Origin: Actinorhabdospora filicis
Lineage (GTDB): Bacteria; Actinomycetota; Actinomycetes; Mycobacteriales; Micromonosporaceae
DNA length: 64,000 nucleotides
Assembly (NCBI RefSeq): GCF_030269765.1
Contig: NZ_BSTX01000006.1
Coordinates: forward strand, 1-64,000
Direction: 5' to 3'
The notes under the pieces are model-generated. The model did no database searches and had not been told where the DNA came from. It was given only the letters and a program-made list of their open reading frames with translations. Each line of letters opens with the position of its first letter. The first letter of the stretch is position 1. The position numbers and the translations under genes were made by a program. Below are positions 51,299-59,389 of this stretch, piece after piece.

Positions 51299-52639
51299 CT
51301 AGAAGGTCTGGAACAGCCCGCCCGGCGGGATCGGCCGGGGCGGCTTGGGGCGCAGGTGCCACTCCTGCTTCGACACCTCGACCAGGGCCTCCAGCAGTGT
51401 CACCGCCAGCTCGGGGTGGACGGTGCCGAAGTGGGTGAGCATCAGCGACTGCGCCTTGTCCCTGGTCGTGGACTTCGCGTCCTGACGATCGACGTGGTGG
51501 CCGAACTCCCTGTTCACCAGGTCGGAGTGCTGGGCGCGGCCGGGTTTGACGTTCTGCGCGTCGAAGTACTCGTCGCCCAGGCCGAGCATGTGCCCCGACT
51601 CGTGGCCGAGGACGTTGGCGCCGTCGGCGGTGTCGCGGTCCTCCTCGAACAGGGACGCGCTGCGCGCGCCGACGTGGCTGCGTTCGGGCCCGGCCGGATC
51701 GGGATTCGCCCCGGCGGTCACGATGACCGCCCACAACGCGCCGACGTCCGGCGGGGTCGTCGCCTCGCCGGTGCGGTCGGTGACGACCACCTTCGCTTGC
51801 GCCAGCAGAGTCTCCCACCAGTCGTGGTGGCAGTGGAACACGAAGGCCGCCTTGTTCCAGGTGTCCTGGACCTGGTCGCGGAACGCCTGCCGGAACACGT
51901 CCTGCCTGGCCTGGGTCCAGCCCACCTTGTCCCGCACGGTCTCCGGGCGCGAGATGGCGCGCGGGTCCTCGCCCTCGGGGATCGGGAACGGCAGGTCGGT
52001 GACCTTCCCGCCGGGCCAGTGGAAGACGGTGTGCTCGCGGACGCCGTCCCTGAACTCGAAGTGCACCGGGAACAGCGCGGTCAGCGCGCTCGCGGCCGGC
52101 GCGTAGTCGACGTTGAAGCCGCCGACGCCGGTGGAGGGCTGGTGGTTCTTCTTCAGCAGGTGCCCCTGTGCCAGGAACCGCTTCAGCTCGGCGCGGGCGG
52201 CGATGAAGGCGGGCAGGTCGCGGTCGTCGGGCGCGGTGAACGGCGGTATCGACGGCGGCCCGAAGGGCGTGCCCGGCGGCCCGCTCGCCGGGACCGGCCC
52301 GGGTATCGGAGGAGCGGCGGGTGCGGGCGCGGCGGCCTTGTCGAGGGCCGCTCGCGTGTCCTTCCCGGCGATGCCGTCGGGTTTGAGCCCGTGCGCGCTC
52401 TGGAACGCCTTCACCGCCTTCTCGGTGCCCGGCCCGAACTCCCCGTCGGCGCGCACGCCCAGGCGCCGCTGGAGCTCGGCGACCTCCGGACCGCGTGAAC
52501 CCCGCCGCAGGACGCCACCGGCGACCAGCCGCGACACCGCGAGGTTGCCCGCCAGGCTCTGCAGGGACAGCAGGCCCGGCGCCGACGCCGAGGGCGGCCG
52601 CCGCGCGGGCGGCGGGGCGACCCGCTTCTCCCGCTGCAT
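51299..52639 (-). CDS. LQxxAGN-motif zinc metallopeptidase with peptidoglycan-binding domain
   Basis: 446 aa. L-Q-S-L-A-G-N (residues 26-32) is the same cargo-type N-terminal motif as in the convergent gene. A PG_binding_1 domain follows (about 47-102: GSRGPEVAELQRRLG, then DGEFGPGTEKAVKAFQ). After a Pro-rich linker the catalytic half has H-E-S-G-H-M-L-G-L-G-D-E-Y (about residue 345), an HExxH zinc site with a third ligand downstream as in metzincins. It could be a wall-targeted protease or an effector delivered by an injection system. No classic signal peptide is visible. Confidence 0.85.
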   Translation of the reverse strand: MQREKRVAPPPARRPPSASAPGLLSLQSLAGNLAVSRLVAGGVLRRGSRGPEVAELQRRLGVRADGEFGPGTEKAVKAFQSAHGLKPDGIAGKDTRAALDKAAAPAPAAPPIPGPVPASGPPGTPFGPPSIPPFTAPDDRDLPAFIAARAELKRFLAQGHLLKKNHQPSTGVGGFNVDYAPAASALTALFPVHFEFRDGVREHTVFHWPGGKVTDLPFPIPEGEDPRAISRPETVRDKVGWTQARQDVFRQAFRDQVQDTWNKAAFVFHCHHDWWETLLAQAKVVVTDRTGEATTPPDVGALWAVIVTAGANPDPAGPERSHVGARSASLFEEDRDTADGANVLGHESGHMLGLGDEYFDAQNVKPGRAQHSDLVNREFGHHVDRQDAKSTTRDKAQSLMLTHFGTVHPELAVTLLEALVEVSKQEWHLRPKPPRPIPPGGLFQTF

Positions 52640-52662
52640 CCGTCCAGTTCAGCAGCGGGCGA

Positions 52663-52694
52663 AAGGCCCGTCCGGGACATACCGGACGGGCCTT
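52663..52694. terminator. Terminator at the end of the biosynthetic operon
   Basis: 13-bp arms AAGGCCCGTCCGG and CCGGACGGGCCTT around a 6-nt loop. It lies 25 bp beyond the last minus-strand gene of the cluster and just upstream of the metallopeptidase gene, separating the two. Confidence 0.8.
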
Positions 52695-52718
52695 CGCGCA
52701 GATTTTTCTACCCGAAAG

Positions 52719-53312
52719 TCATGAATCGGACGACGGGTGCCATTCCGGGTCACGCCCCAGCCACCCCAGGACCCGCGCCATCGCCGGGGCCTCCGGCGGC
52801 ACCGCCACCGGCGGCCGGAAGCTCGCACGCTCCCGGTGGCGGCGCGGCCCGTCGGGGACCTCGCGGTGAGCGACGTCCAGCACCGCCGCCACGATGTCGG
52901 GATCGAAACCGCACTTCTGCCCGGTCGCGGCCGCCACGTCCCAGCCGTGCACGAGATAGTCCAGCAGGTGGAAGCTCACCGCCCGCGCGTACGGGTGGAC
53001 GATCCCGTCGTCGATGAACGGCAGCCAGAAACCGCGCGCCGGGTCGGCGGCGGCGAAGGCGGCCAGCACCTCGTCCACCGAGGACGCGTAGTCGGCCGCC
53101 GGGGACGGGCCCACTGGCGAGGTCCACGGGCTCCGGTCGGCGCGCTCGCCGCGCGCGGCGGCGGCGAAGCCGCGGTTCTCCCGGATCATGTGCGTCACCA
53201 GTTCCCGCACGGTCCAGGGCGCGCAGGGCGTGGGGCCGTCCCACTGCCCGGCGCCGACCGCGGCGACGAGGTCGGCGCTGCGCAGGAGCGTGCGGCGGTG
53301 CAGGTCGAGCAT
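52719..53312 (-). CDS. TIGR03086 / DinB-type metal-binding protein (mycothiol maleylpyruvate isomerase-like)
   Basis: 197 aa. It has the four-helix DinB/MDMPI N-terminal form (WTVRELVTHMIRENRGFA, with the metal His in THM) and ends with the HLLDYLVHGWDVAAATG block typical of TIGR03086. Such proteins can be mycothiol-dependent transferases or isomerases. Its ATG overlaps the aminomutase stop (TGATG), so it is part of the biosynthetic operon and probably a tailoring or resistance enzyme. Confidence 0.87.
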   Translation of the reverse strand: MLDLHRRTLLRSADLVAAVGAGQWDGPTPCAPWTVRELVTHMIRENRGFAAAARGERADRSPWTSPVGPSPAADYASSVDEVLAAFAAADPARGFWLPFIDDGIVHPYARAVSFHLLDYLVHGWDVAAATGQKCGFDPDIVAAVLDVAHREVPDGPRRHRERASFRPPVAVPPEAPAMARVLGWLGRDPEWHPSSDS

Positions 53313-54676
53313 CAATCCGCCTTTCGGCCGTACCGGTCGGCCCACCATCGTTCGCCCGACTCGGTCAGCGTGGAGATGGGGTCGTGGTAGGGGAAGCGCT
53401 CGTCGAGCCGCTCGGTCTCCTTGAAGACCGACTCGATGCGGTAGTTCTTCGTCCAGTACGAGATGCCGCGTTCCCGGTCGTAGGACACGACCTGGTGCGC
53501 CCACCGCTTCCCGACGTAGGGGACGTCCACCACGATACGGGGTGTGGCGTAGCCGGGGAGGTAGCCCATGATGCCCTCCTGTAGCTCCTGGGCCTCCCAC
53601 ACCGAGGTGCGCCAGTGCTCGGCGCCGGGGATCATGTCGCACAGGTAGAAGTAGTAGGGCAGGATGTTCGCCTCGCCCTGGAGCGCGAAGCACAGGTCCA
53701 ATAGGGACTGCGCGGTGTCGTTGACGCCGCGCATGAGCACGCCCTGGTTGCGCACGTCGCGGACCCCGGCGTCCAGCATCGCCCGGGCCGCCTCGGCGAC
53801 CAGCGGCGTGACCGACTGGACGCTGTTGGCGTGGGTGTGGATCGCCAGGTTGACCCCGCGCGCGGCGGCCAGCCGGGCGACCTTGGCCATGCCGTCCACG
53901 ATGGACGGTTGCAGCCAGTGCTGCGGCAGGCCGATCAGCGCCTTGGTGGCCAGCCGGATGTCGCGGACCGAGCCCAGGTCCAGCAGCCGCAGCAGGAACG
54001 TCTCCAGCCGCGGCCACGGCACGTTCGCCACGTCCCCGCCGGACACCACGACATCGCGGACCGACGGGGTGCGTTTGAGATAGTCCAGGATCTGCTCCTG
54101 CCGGTCGGCGGGACGCAGGCTCAGGCGCGTCTTGGTCACCTGCGGCGTGGACGTGCCGACCAGGTCCATGCGCGTGCAGTGCCCGCAGTACTGCGGGCAC
54201 GTCGACACCAGCTCGGCCAGGACCTTCGTCGGATAGCGGTGGGTGAGGCCCTCCACCGCCCACATCTCCGCCTCGTGCAGCGAGTCGCGCTGCGCCAGCG
54301 GATGGCTCGGCCACACCGGGTCGCGGTCGGAGGCCACCGGCAGCATGTACCGGCGCACGGGGTCCTCGTAGAAGGCCTCGGTGGACGGCTCGCCGCCCGG
54401 GACCATCGTGTTCAGCATCTGCGGCGGGAGCAGCATCGACATCGTCGCGTGCCGCGCCATGTCCTCGGCGAGATCGGCGTAGAAGGCCTCGCCGACGAGG
54501 CCGCCGAGGACCTCCCGCAGCCGCTTCGGGGTCTGCACGCAGTGCGCGCGCTGCCACTGGGCGTCCCGCCACTCCGATTCGGTGACGTGACGCCAGCCCG
54601 GCAGCCTGCGCCAGTCCGGTTCCACCAGCTGAGTCCGGACGTACGCGTACGGCTGCCGGGCAGCGTCGGTGGTCAT
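53312..54676 (-). CDS. kamA: Lysine 2,3-aminomutase-like radical SAM enzyme
   Basis: 454 aa. The radical SAM motif is C160-x3-C164-x2-C167. The C-terminal PLP lysine appears as K390 in VVDVPYVGK. The two Asp residues that hold the distal amino group in clostridial lysine 2,3-aminomutase (D293 and D330) have likely counterparts in D347 (Y-L-C-D-M) and D384 (V-V-D-V-P), so a basic alpha-amino acid is a probable substrate, giving a beta-amino acid such as beta-lysine. The PLP region is one residue shorter between D384 and K390 than in the clostridial enzyme. ATG at 54676 overlaps the upstream ligase stop by 4 bp. Confidence 0.85.
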   Translation of the reverse strand: MTTDAARQPYAYVRTQLVEPDWRRLPGWRHVTESEWRDAQWQRAHCVQTPKRLREVLGGLVGEAFYADLAEDMARHATMSMLLPPQMLNTMVPGGEPSTEAFYEDPVRRYMLPVASDRDPVWPSHPLAQRDSLHEAEMWAVEGLTHRYPTKVLAELVSTCPQYCGHCTRMDLVGTSTPQVTKTRLSLRPADRQEQILDYLKRTPSVRDVVVSGGDVANVPWPRLETFLLRLLDLGSVRDIRLATKALIGLPQHWLQPSIVDGMAKVARLAAARGVNLAIHTHANSVQSVTPLVAEAARAMLDAGVRDVRNQGVLMRGVNDTAQSLLDLCFALQGEANILPYYFYLCDMIPGAEHWRTSVWEAQELQEGIMGYLPGYATPRIVVDVPYVGKRWAHQVVSYDRERGISYWTKNYRIESVFKETERLDERFPYHDPISTLTESGERWWADRYGRKAD

Positions 54677-56358
54677 CGGGCGGCGGGCTCCAGGATCGAG
54701 GCCAGCCGCGTGCGCAGCTCGCGCTTGAGGACCTTGCCCGTCGGGCCGAGCGGGTAGGCGTCCACGATGGACACCGCCGCCACGTTCGCCAGCCCGGCTT
54801 CGGTGAGCGCCTTGTTCGCCCGCTCCTTGAGCTCCTCGGCCGAGACGGTGACGCCCGGCTGGAGCAGCACCACCGCGACCGGCGCGGAGGCCACCGCGGC
54901 GGGCACGCCGACCACCGAGGCGTCCAGCACCAGGTCGTCCACGTCGGCGATGAGCACCTCCTCCAGGGTCAGGCTGTAGACCGGGCCCTCGGCGGTGTCG
55001 ATGACGTCGACGGTCCGGTCGAGGTGGTAGAAGCGGCCGTCGGCCTCCTTGCGGGCCACGTCGCCGGTCAGCCAGTACCCGTTGAGGCGGAAGGAGTTCG
55101 TCAGCCGCTCGGCGTTCCAGTAGCCGAGGGTGATCGACGGGCTCTTGACCGCCAGCATCCCCACCGTCCCGGCCGGGAGCTCGTTGCCGTCGTCGTCGAG
55201 GACGGTGGCGTCGGTGACGACCTCGGTGGCCTTGCCGACGCAGCGGTCGTCGCGGGCCGACTCCGGGGTGAAGACCTGCCCGAACAGCGCCATGCCCATC
55301 TCGGAGGACCCGAGGCCGTCGATGAACTGCGAGCCCGGCACGGCCTCCTCGGCGGCGGCCTCCGAGGGCAGCAGCCACGGCTTGATCAGCCCGGCGGGCC
55401 GCTCGCCGAGGGTGACCAGCCGGCGGATGTGCCCGTAGTGGGCGGAGTCGCCGGTGTTGAACCAGGAGTGGACCCTGGCCGCGCCCTTCACCGGCAGCTC
55501 GCCGGTGGCCAGCTCGACGAAGGTGCGCGGGAACGAGGCGATCATGGTCGGCTGGAAGGCCTCCATGACCGGCTCGACCACCGAGCGGCGCCAGTCGCCC
55601 ATGATGACCTGCGGCAGCCCCAGCAGCGTGGCGGTCATGAAGTAGCTGAGGCCACCGGCGTGGGTGTGCGGCATCAGCGACATCAGCCGGTCGTAGTCCT
55701 GGGCGGGGAAGCGGACCATGCGCGGCTGCTTGCCGTCCCAGAACTGGCGGTGCGCCAGGGTCGTGGACTTCGGCGTGCCCGTGGTGCCCGAGGAGTGGAT
55801 GAGCGCGACGATGTCGTCGGGGGCGTGCCGGTGCGGGTACACCTCCGGCAGTTCGGCGGTGGCCGCGTCGAAGGACGCCACCTCGGCGGCCAGCGCCAGG
55901 AACCGCGGCCGCGACTGCGGGTCGGCTCGGTAGGCCGAGGCCAGCCGCGTGGTGTCGTCGGCGACGACGCCGACCACGCCGACGTGGTTGAGGTAGCGCA
56001 CCATCACGTCCGGGCGCATCGCGTCGTTGATCATCGCCGGGATCGCGCCCAGCGCCGACAGCGCGAGGAAGTGGATCAGCGGCTCCAGGCCCTCGGCCAC
56101 CACGATGCCCACCGGCTCGCCGGGACGCACGCCCGCCGTGTGGTACCAGCGGGCGTAGCGGTCGCGCAGGGCGGCCAGGTCGTCGAGGCTGTGGCCGCGC
56201 AGGGCCACCCGCCCGCGGTGGTCGAGGCGGTGGGTGAAGACGAACGGGACGGAGCGGTTGGGGTTGGACGCCAGGGCGTAATCCAGGAAGTTGCCCGCGC
56301 CGAGCTCCGGCTCGGTCATCAGCTTCTGCCTGGCGGAGAGGGGAGCGATCGAGGTCAT
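54673..56358 (-). CDS. Acyl-adenylating enzyme (ANL superfamily)
   Basis: 561 aa. Adenylation motifs: A3 SSGTTGTPKS, A5 GLGSSEMG, A7 YWLTGDVARK, A10 GPTGKVLKREL. It activates a carboxylic acid as the AMP ester and may load it on CoA or a carrier. Substrate not predictable from sequence. It overlaps the aminomutase gene by 4 bp and lies 18 bp after the amine oxidase gene. Confidence 0.88.
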   Translation of the reverse strand: MTSIAPLSARQKLMTEPELGAGNFLDYALASNPNRSVPFVFTHRLDHRGRVALRGHSLDDLAALRDRYARWYHTAGVRPGEPVGIVVAEGLEPLIHFLALSALGAIPAMINDAMRPDVMVRYLNHVGVVGVVADDTTRLASAYRADPQSRPRFLALAAEVASFDAATAELPEVYPHRHAPDDIVALIHSSGTTGTPKSTTLAHRQFWDGKQPRMVRFPAQDYDRLMSLMPHTHAGGLSYFMTATLLGLPQVIMGDWRRSVVEPVMEAFQPTMIASFPRTFVELATGELPVKGAARVHSWFNTGDSAHYGHIRRLVTLGERPAGLIKPWLLPSEAAAEEAVPGSQFIDGLGSSEMGMALFGQVFTPESARDDRCVGKATEVVTDATVLDDDGNELPAGTVGMLAVKSPSITLGYWNAERLTNSFRLNGYWLTGDVARKEADGRFYHLDRTVDVIDTAEGPVYSLTLEEVLIADVDDLVLDASVVGVPAAVASAPVAVVLLQPGVTVSAEELKERANKALTEAGLANVAAVSIVDAYPLGPTGKVLKRELRTRLASILEPAAR

Positions 56359-56376
56359 CGTCGGCCTCCTTTTCGG

Positions 56377-57690
56377 CTAGTAGGTGGAGAGGATTTCGGC
56401 GGCCACCCGGTGGCCGGAGCGGATCGCGCCTTCCATGAGCCCGAAGAACTCGGTGCTCGTCTCGGTGCCCGCCCAGTGGACGCGGCCGCGCGGGGTGGTC
56501 AGCGCAGGGCCCAGGCGCGTCCAGTCGCCCGGCCCGAACAGGGCCGCGTAGCAGCCCTTGGAGTAGGTCTCCCCGACCCAGTCGGTGACGTGGAAGGCCA
56601 CCGGGTCGGGCAGGAACGGAAAGAGCCGCTGCGCCTGCGCCACGGCACTCGCGCGCTGCTCGGCGGGGTCGAGGGCGCCGTAGCGGTGCGCCTCGGCGCC
56701 GGTGACGAAACCGGTCAGCACGCCCGCGCCGCCGGGCGGCGAATCGTCCACCGTGGACAGCAGGGGCCCGTGCGCGTTCACCGACCAGCCCGACATGCCG
56801 TGCTCGCGCCACACCGGCGAGCCGAAGATCAGGTGGACCTTCACCGCGCAGCCCGGCGCGGTCACCGCCGTCGAGCGGGCCGGGCCCGCCGGCAGCTCGA
56901 TCCGGTCGGCGAGCACCGGCGGGACCGCGACGACCACCGCGTCCGCCCGGTACGCGCCGCCGTTCCCTCCGGTGCCGTGGACGGTGACGCCGTCCCCGCC
57001 CGCCCGCACCGCCACCACCGGCTCGCCGAGCCGGACGTCCAGCGGCGCGGCCAGCCGCTCGCAGATCTGGTGCGCGCCGCCGTCCACCCGGCTCTCCTGC
57101 GCGCCGCCCTCGAAGGCGTTCAGGTAGCGGATCCCGCCACCCGAACGCAGGTAGAAGCCCATGTGCAGCACCGAGACGTCGGTGGCGTCGGCGGCCATCA
57201 TCTCGCCCAGGAACAGCGGGAAGAACAGCCGCGCGTCGGCGTGCGGGACCTCCCGCTCCACCCACTCGGCGACCGTCATCGCGTCCAGCTCGGCCGCGCG
57301 GGGGCTCGCCCACGGCGCGTCCGGGCGCACCGCCGCGGTCACCTCGGCCAGCTTCTCGAACAGGTCGCCCAGGGCCACCGCGTTCAGCGGCGGGAACCGC
57401 CCGGCGCGGGTGTCGGCGCCGTGGCCGAGCTCGAAACGGCTGTCCCCGCGCATGCCCGTGGGCACCGTGGCCAGGTCCAGGTCCGCCATCAGCTTCAGCA
57501 GCTCGGTGTGGCGCTCGCCCAGGTAGGCCGCGCCGGCGTCCACGGTGGAGCCGGGCGCGACCTCGATGCCGTGGGTGCGCCCGCCGACCCGGTCGCGGGC
57601 CTCCAGGACGGTCACCGTCGCGCCCGCGGCGACCAGCCGGGACGCTGCGGTCAGCCCGGCCAGGCCCGCGCCGATGACGATGACCCTCAC
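56377..57690 (-). CDS. FAD-dependent amine oxidase
   Basis: 437 aa from a GTG start that overlaps the carrier stop (GTGA). FAD motif GAGLAGL (residues 7-13) and ARDRVGGRTHG (about residues 31-41) are those of flavin monoamine oxidases; the C-terminal HWAGTETSTEF binds the flavin. It likely oxidises an amine or amino acid, possibly the beta-amino acid or its product, with oxygen. Unusual as it lies within a carrier-based cluster. Confidence 0.9.
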   Translation of the reverse strand: MRVIVIGAGLAGLTAASRLVAAGATVTVLEARDRVGGRTHGIEVAPGSTVDAGAAYLGERHTELLKLMADLDLATVPTGMRGDSRFELGHGADTRAGRFPPLNAVALGDLFEKLAEVTAAVRPDAPWASPRAAELDAMTVAEWVEREVPHADARLFFPLFLGEMMAADATDVSVLHMGFYLRSGGGIRYLNAFEGGAQESRVDGGAHQICERLAAPLDVRLGEPVVAVRAGGDGVTVHGTGGNGGAYRADAVVVAVPPVLADRIELPAGPARSTAVTAPGCAVKVHLIFGSPVWREHGMSGWSVNAHGPLLSTVDDSPPGGAGVLTGFVTGAEAHRYGALDPAEQRASAVAQAQRLFPFLPDPVAFHVTDWVGETYSKGCYAALFGPGDWTRLGPALTTPRGRVHWAGTETSTEFFGLMEGAIRSGHRVAAEILSTY

Positions 57691-57935
57691 CGGGCACCGT
57701 CCGCGGTGTTCAGGTGGCGCTCGTCGCTGCTGACCAGCTTCGCCAGGGCGTCGGGGGTGGGCGCGAGGAGGAAGTCGTCGAAGGACAGCTCCACCCCGCT
57801 CACCCGCGCGATGCCGCTGAGGACCCGGGTCGCCAGCAGCGAGTCGCCGCCCAGCTCGAAGAAGTCGGAGTCGCCGGTGATGTCCTCGCTCTCCAGCACC
57901 CGACGGTAGATGTCGATCACCCCGTCCACGTTCAT
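57687..57935 (-). CDS. Acyl/peptidyl carrier protein
   Basis: 82 aa. The phosphopantetheine site is S32 in F-F-E-L-G-G-D-S-L-L. It is free-standing and overlaps both neighbouring genes by 4 bp, between the adenylation protein and the amine oxidase, so it probably holds the amino acid loaded by the former. Confidence 0.92.
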   Translation of the reverse strand: MNVDGVIDIYRRVLESEDITGDSDFFELGGDSLLATRVLSGIARVSGVELSFDDFLLAPTPDALAKLVSSDERHLNTADGAR

Positions 57936-59389
57936 GCTTCGCCTCCCTGTTCGTAGCGCCGGCGCGTTCCCGCCCGGTCGACTTTTCCGCTGGCCGTGTG
58001 TGCCAGTTCGGGGACCACGCGCAGCCGCCCCGGCAGCAGGTGCGCCGGAGCCGTCGCGCGCAACCGCGCCAGGACCGAGGCGCGCAGCGCCCCGGGATCG
58101 GCGTGCGCGGCGGGCACCACGTAGGCGGTCAGGACCGTGCGTCCGGCCGCCGCCATGCCCGTCACGGCCACCGCCGCGACATCGGGGTGGGCGCCGATGA
58201 GGGACTCCACCTCGGCCGGGTCGACGCGCACGCCCCGGATCTTCACCTCGCCGTCGAGGCGGCCCAGGTGCAGCAGCCGCCCGTCGGGCAGGCGCTCCAC
58301 TCGGTCGCCGGTGCGGAAGAAGCCGTCGCCGCCGAAGCGCGCGGCGGTGGCCTCGGGCAGGCCGAGGTAGCCCAGGGACAGCGCGGGGCCGCCGATGAGC
58401 AGCTCGCCCTCGGGGGTGACGCGTTCCAGGACGTGCGGCAGCGCGCGGCCGATCGGGACGCGGCCCTCCACCGTCTCGCCGAGCTCGACGGCGTGGGTGA
58501 TGAGCGTGGTCTCGGTGCAGCCGTAGGTGTTCAGCAGGCGGACGCCGCCGGCGCCGAGCCCGTGCCACTCGGCCAGGCGCGCCGGCGCGGCCGCCTCGCC
58601 GCCGATGATGAGCAGCCGCAGTGATTCCGGGAGCGTCCCGCCGTCCTCGGCGAGGTGCCGGACCAGCTCGTGCCAGTAGGCGGTGGGCAGGTCCAGGACG
58701 GTGACGCCGCGCTCGGCGGTCATGCGCAGGAAGCGCGGGAAGGAGCCGGTGTGCGCCTCGTCGTCGACGACCAGCGTCGCGCCGGAGGTGAGCGCGGGGA
58801 GGATCTCCTCGAAGCAGGTGTCCCAGCTCAGCGAGGCGAACTGGAGGACCCGGTCGGCGGGGGTGACGCCGAAGAGGTCGCGCAGGGCGGCGGTGACCGT
58901 GGAGATCGCCCGGCGCGGGGTGACCACCGGCTTGGGCGCCCCGGTGGAGCCGGAGGTGAACAGGATGTACGCGGCGTCCGTACCGTCCACAGGGGACGGC
59001 TCGGTCTCGGTGTCGGTCTCGCCGAGCCCGCGCACGTCCACGACGACCGCGCCCGGCGGTGGCGCCTGGCCCGGCGCGGTGACCAGGACCGTCCCGGTCC
59101 CGGCGGCGGCGAGCATCGCCTCCTGCCGTTCCTCGGGATAGGCCGGGTCGACCGGCACGTACGCGCCACCGGCGGTCAGCACGCCCAGCAGCGCGATGAC
59201 CGTCTCCGGGGTGCGCGAGGTGTACACGCCCACCGCGCCCGGGTGGGGGCCGAGGGCGGCGGCGACGGCCGAGGCGCGGGCGGTCAGCTCGCGGTAGCCG
59301 ATCGGCGCTCCATTGTGGAGGATCGCGGTGCCGGTGTGCGTTCGCACCGCGGCGAGCAGGTCGGGCGCCCCGACGGTGGTCGGGGTCAT
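57932..59389 (-). CDS. Stand-alone NRPS adenylation domain
   Basis: 485 aa, a complete A domain with no condensation or carrier part. Core motifs: A3 LFTSGSTGAPKP, A5 NTYGCTETT, A7 TGDRVERLPDGR, A8 and A10 (HTASGKVDR). Reading the specificity pocket by alignment to PheA gives D190, T191, E194, T236, I262, G264, T288, L296, I297, and the usual Lys. Asp at the first position fits an alpha- or beta-amino group; Glu at the third suits a basic side chain. ATG overlaps the SDR stop (ATGA). Confidence 0.85.
   Translation of the reverse strand: MTPTTVGAPDLLAAVRTHTGTAILHNGAPIGYRELTARASAVAAALGPHPGAVGVYTSRTPETVIALLGVLTAGGAYVPVDPAYPEERQEAMLAAAGTGTVLVTAPGQAPPPGAVVVDVRGLGETDTETEPSPVDGTDAAYILFTSGSTGAPKPVVTPRRAISTVTAALRDLFGVTPADRVLQFASLSWDTCFEEILPALTSGATLVVDDEAHTGSFPRFLRMTAERGVTVLDLPTAYWHELVRHLAEDGGTLPESLRLLIIGGEAAAPARLAEWHGLGAGGVRLLNTYGCTETTLITHAVELGETVEGRVPIGRALPHVLERVTPEGELLIGGPALSLGYLGLPEATAARFGGDGFFRTGDRVERLPDGRLLHLGRLDGEVKIRGVRVDPAEVESLIGAHPDVAAVAVTGMAAAGRTVLTAYVVPAAHADPGALRASVLARLRATAPAHLLPGRLRVVPELAHTASGKVDRAGTRRRYEQGGEA

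Noticed and set aside
51299..52498. Plus-strand continuation of the AGN-motif gene
   Set aside because: It is antisense to a metallopeptidase with clear catalytic motifs; codon use is not coding-like.
53312..57697. Very long open frames, such as one spanning 53312-57697 on the minus strand
   Set aside because: They join an out-of-frame translation of the upstream gene to the real aminomutase; GC-rich DNA leaves few stops. Family start sites and ATGA overlaps set the real genes.
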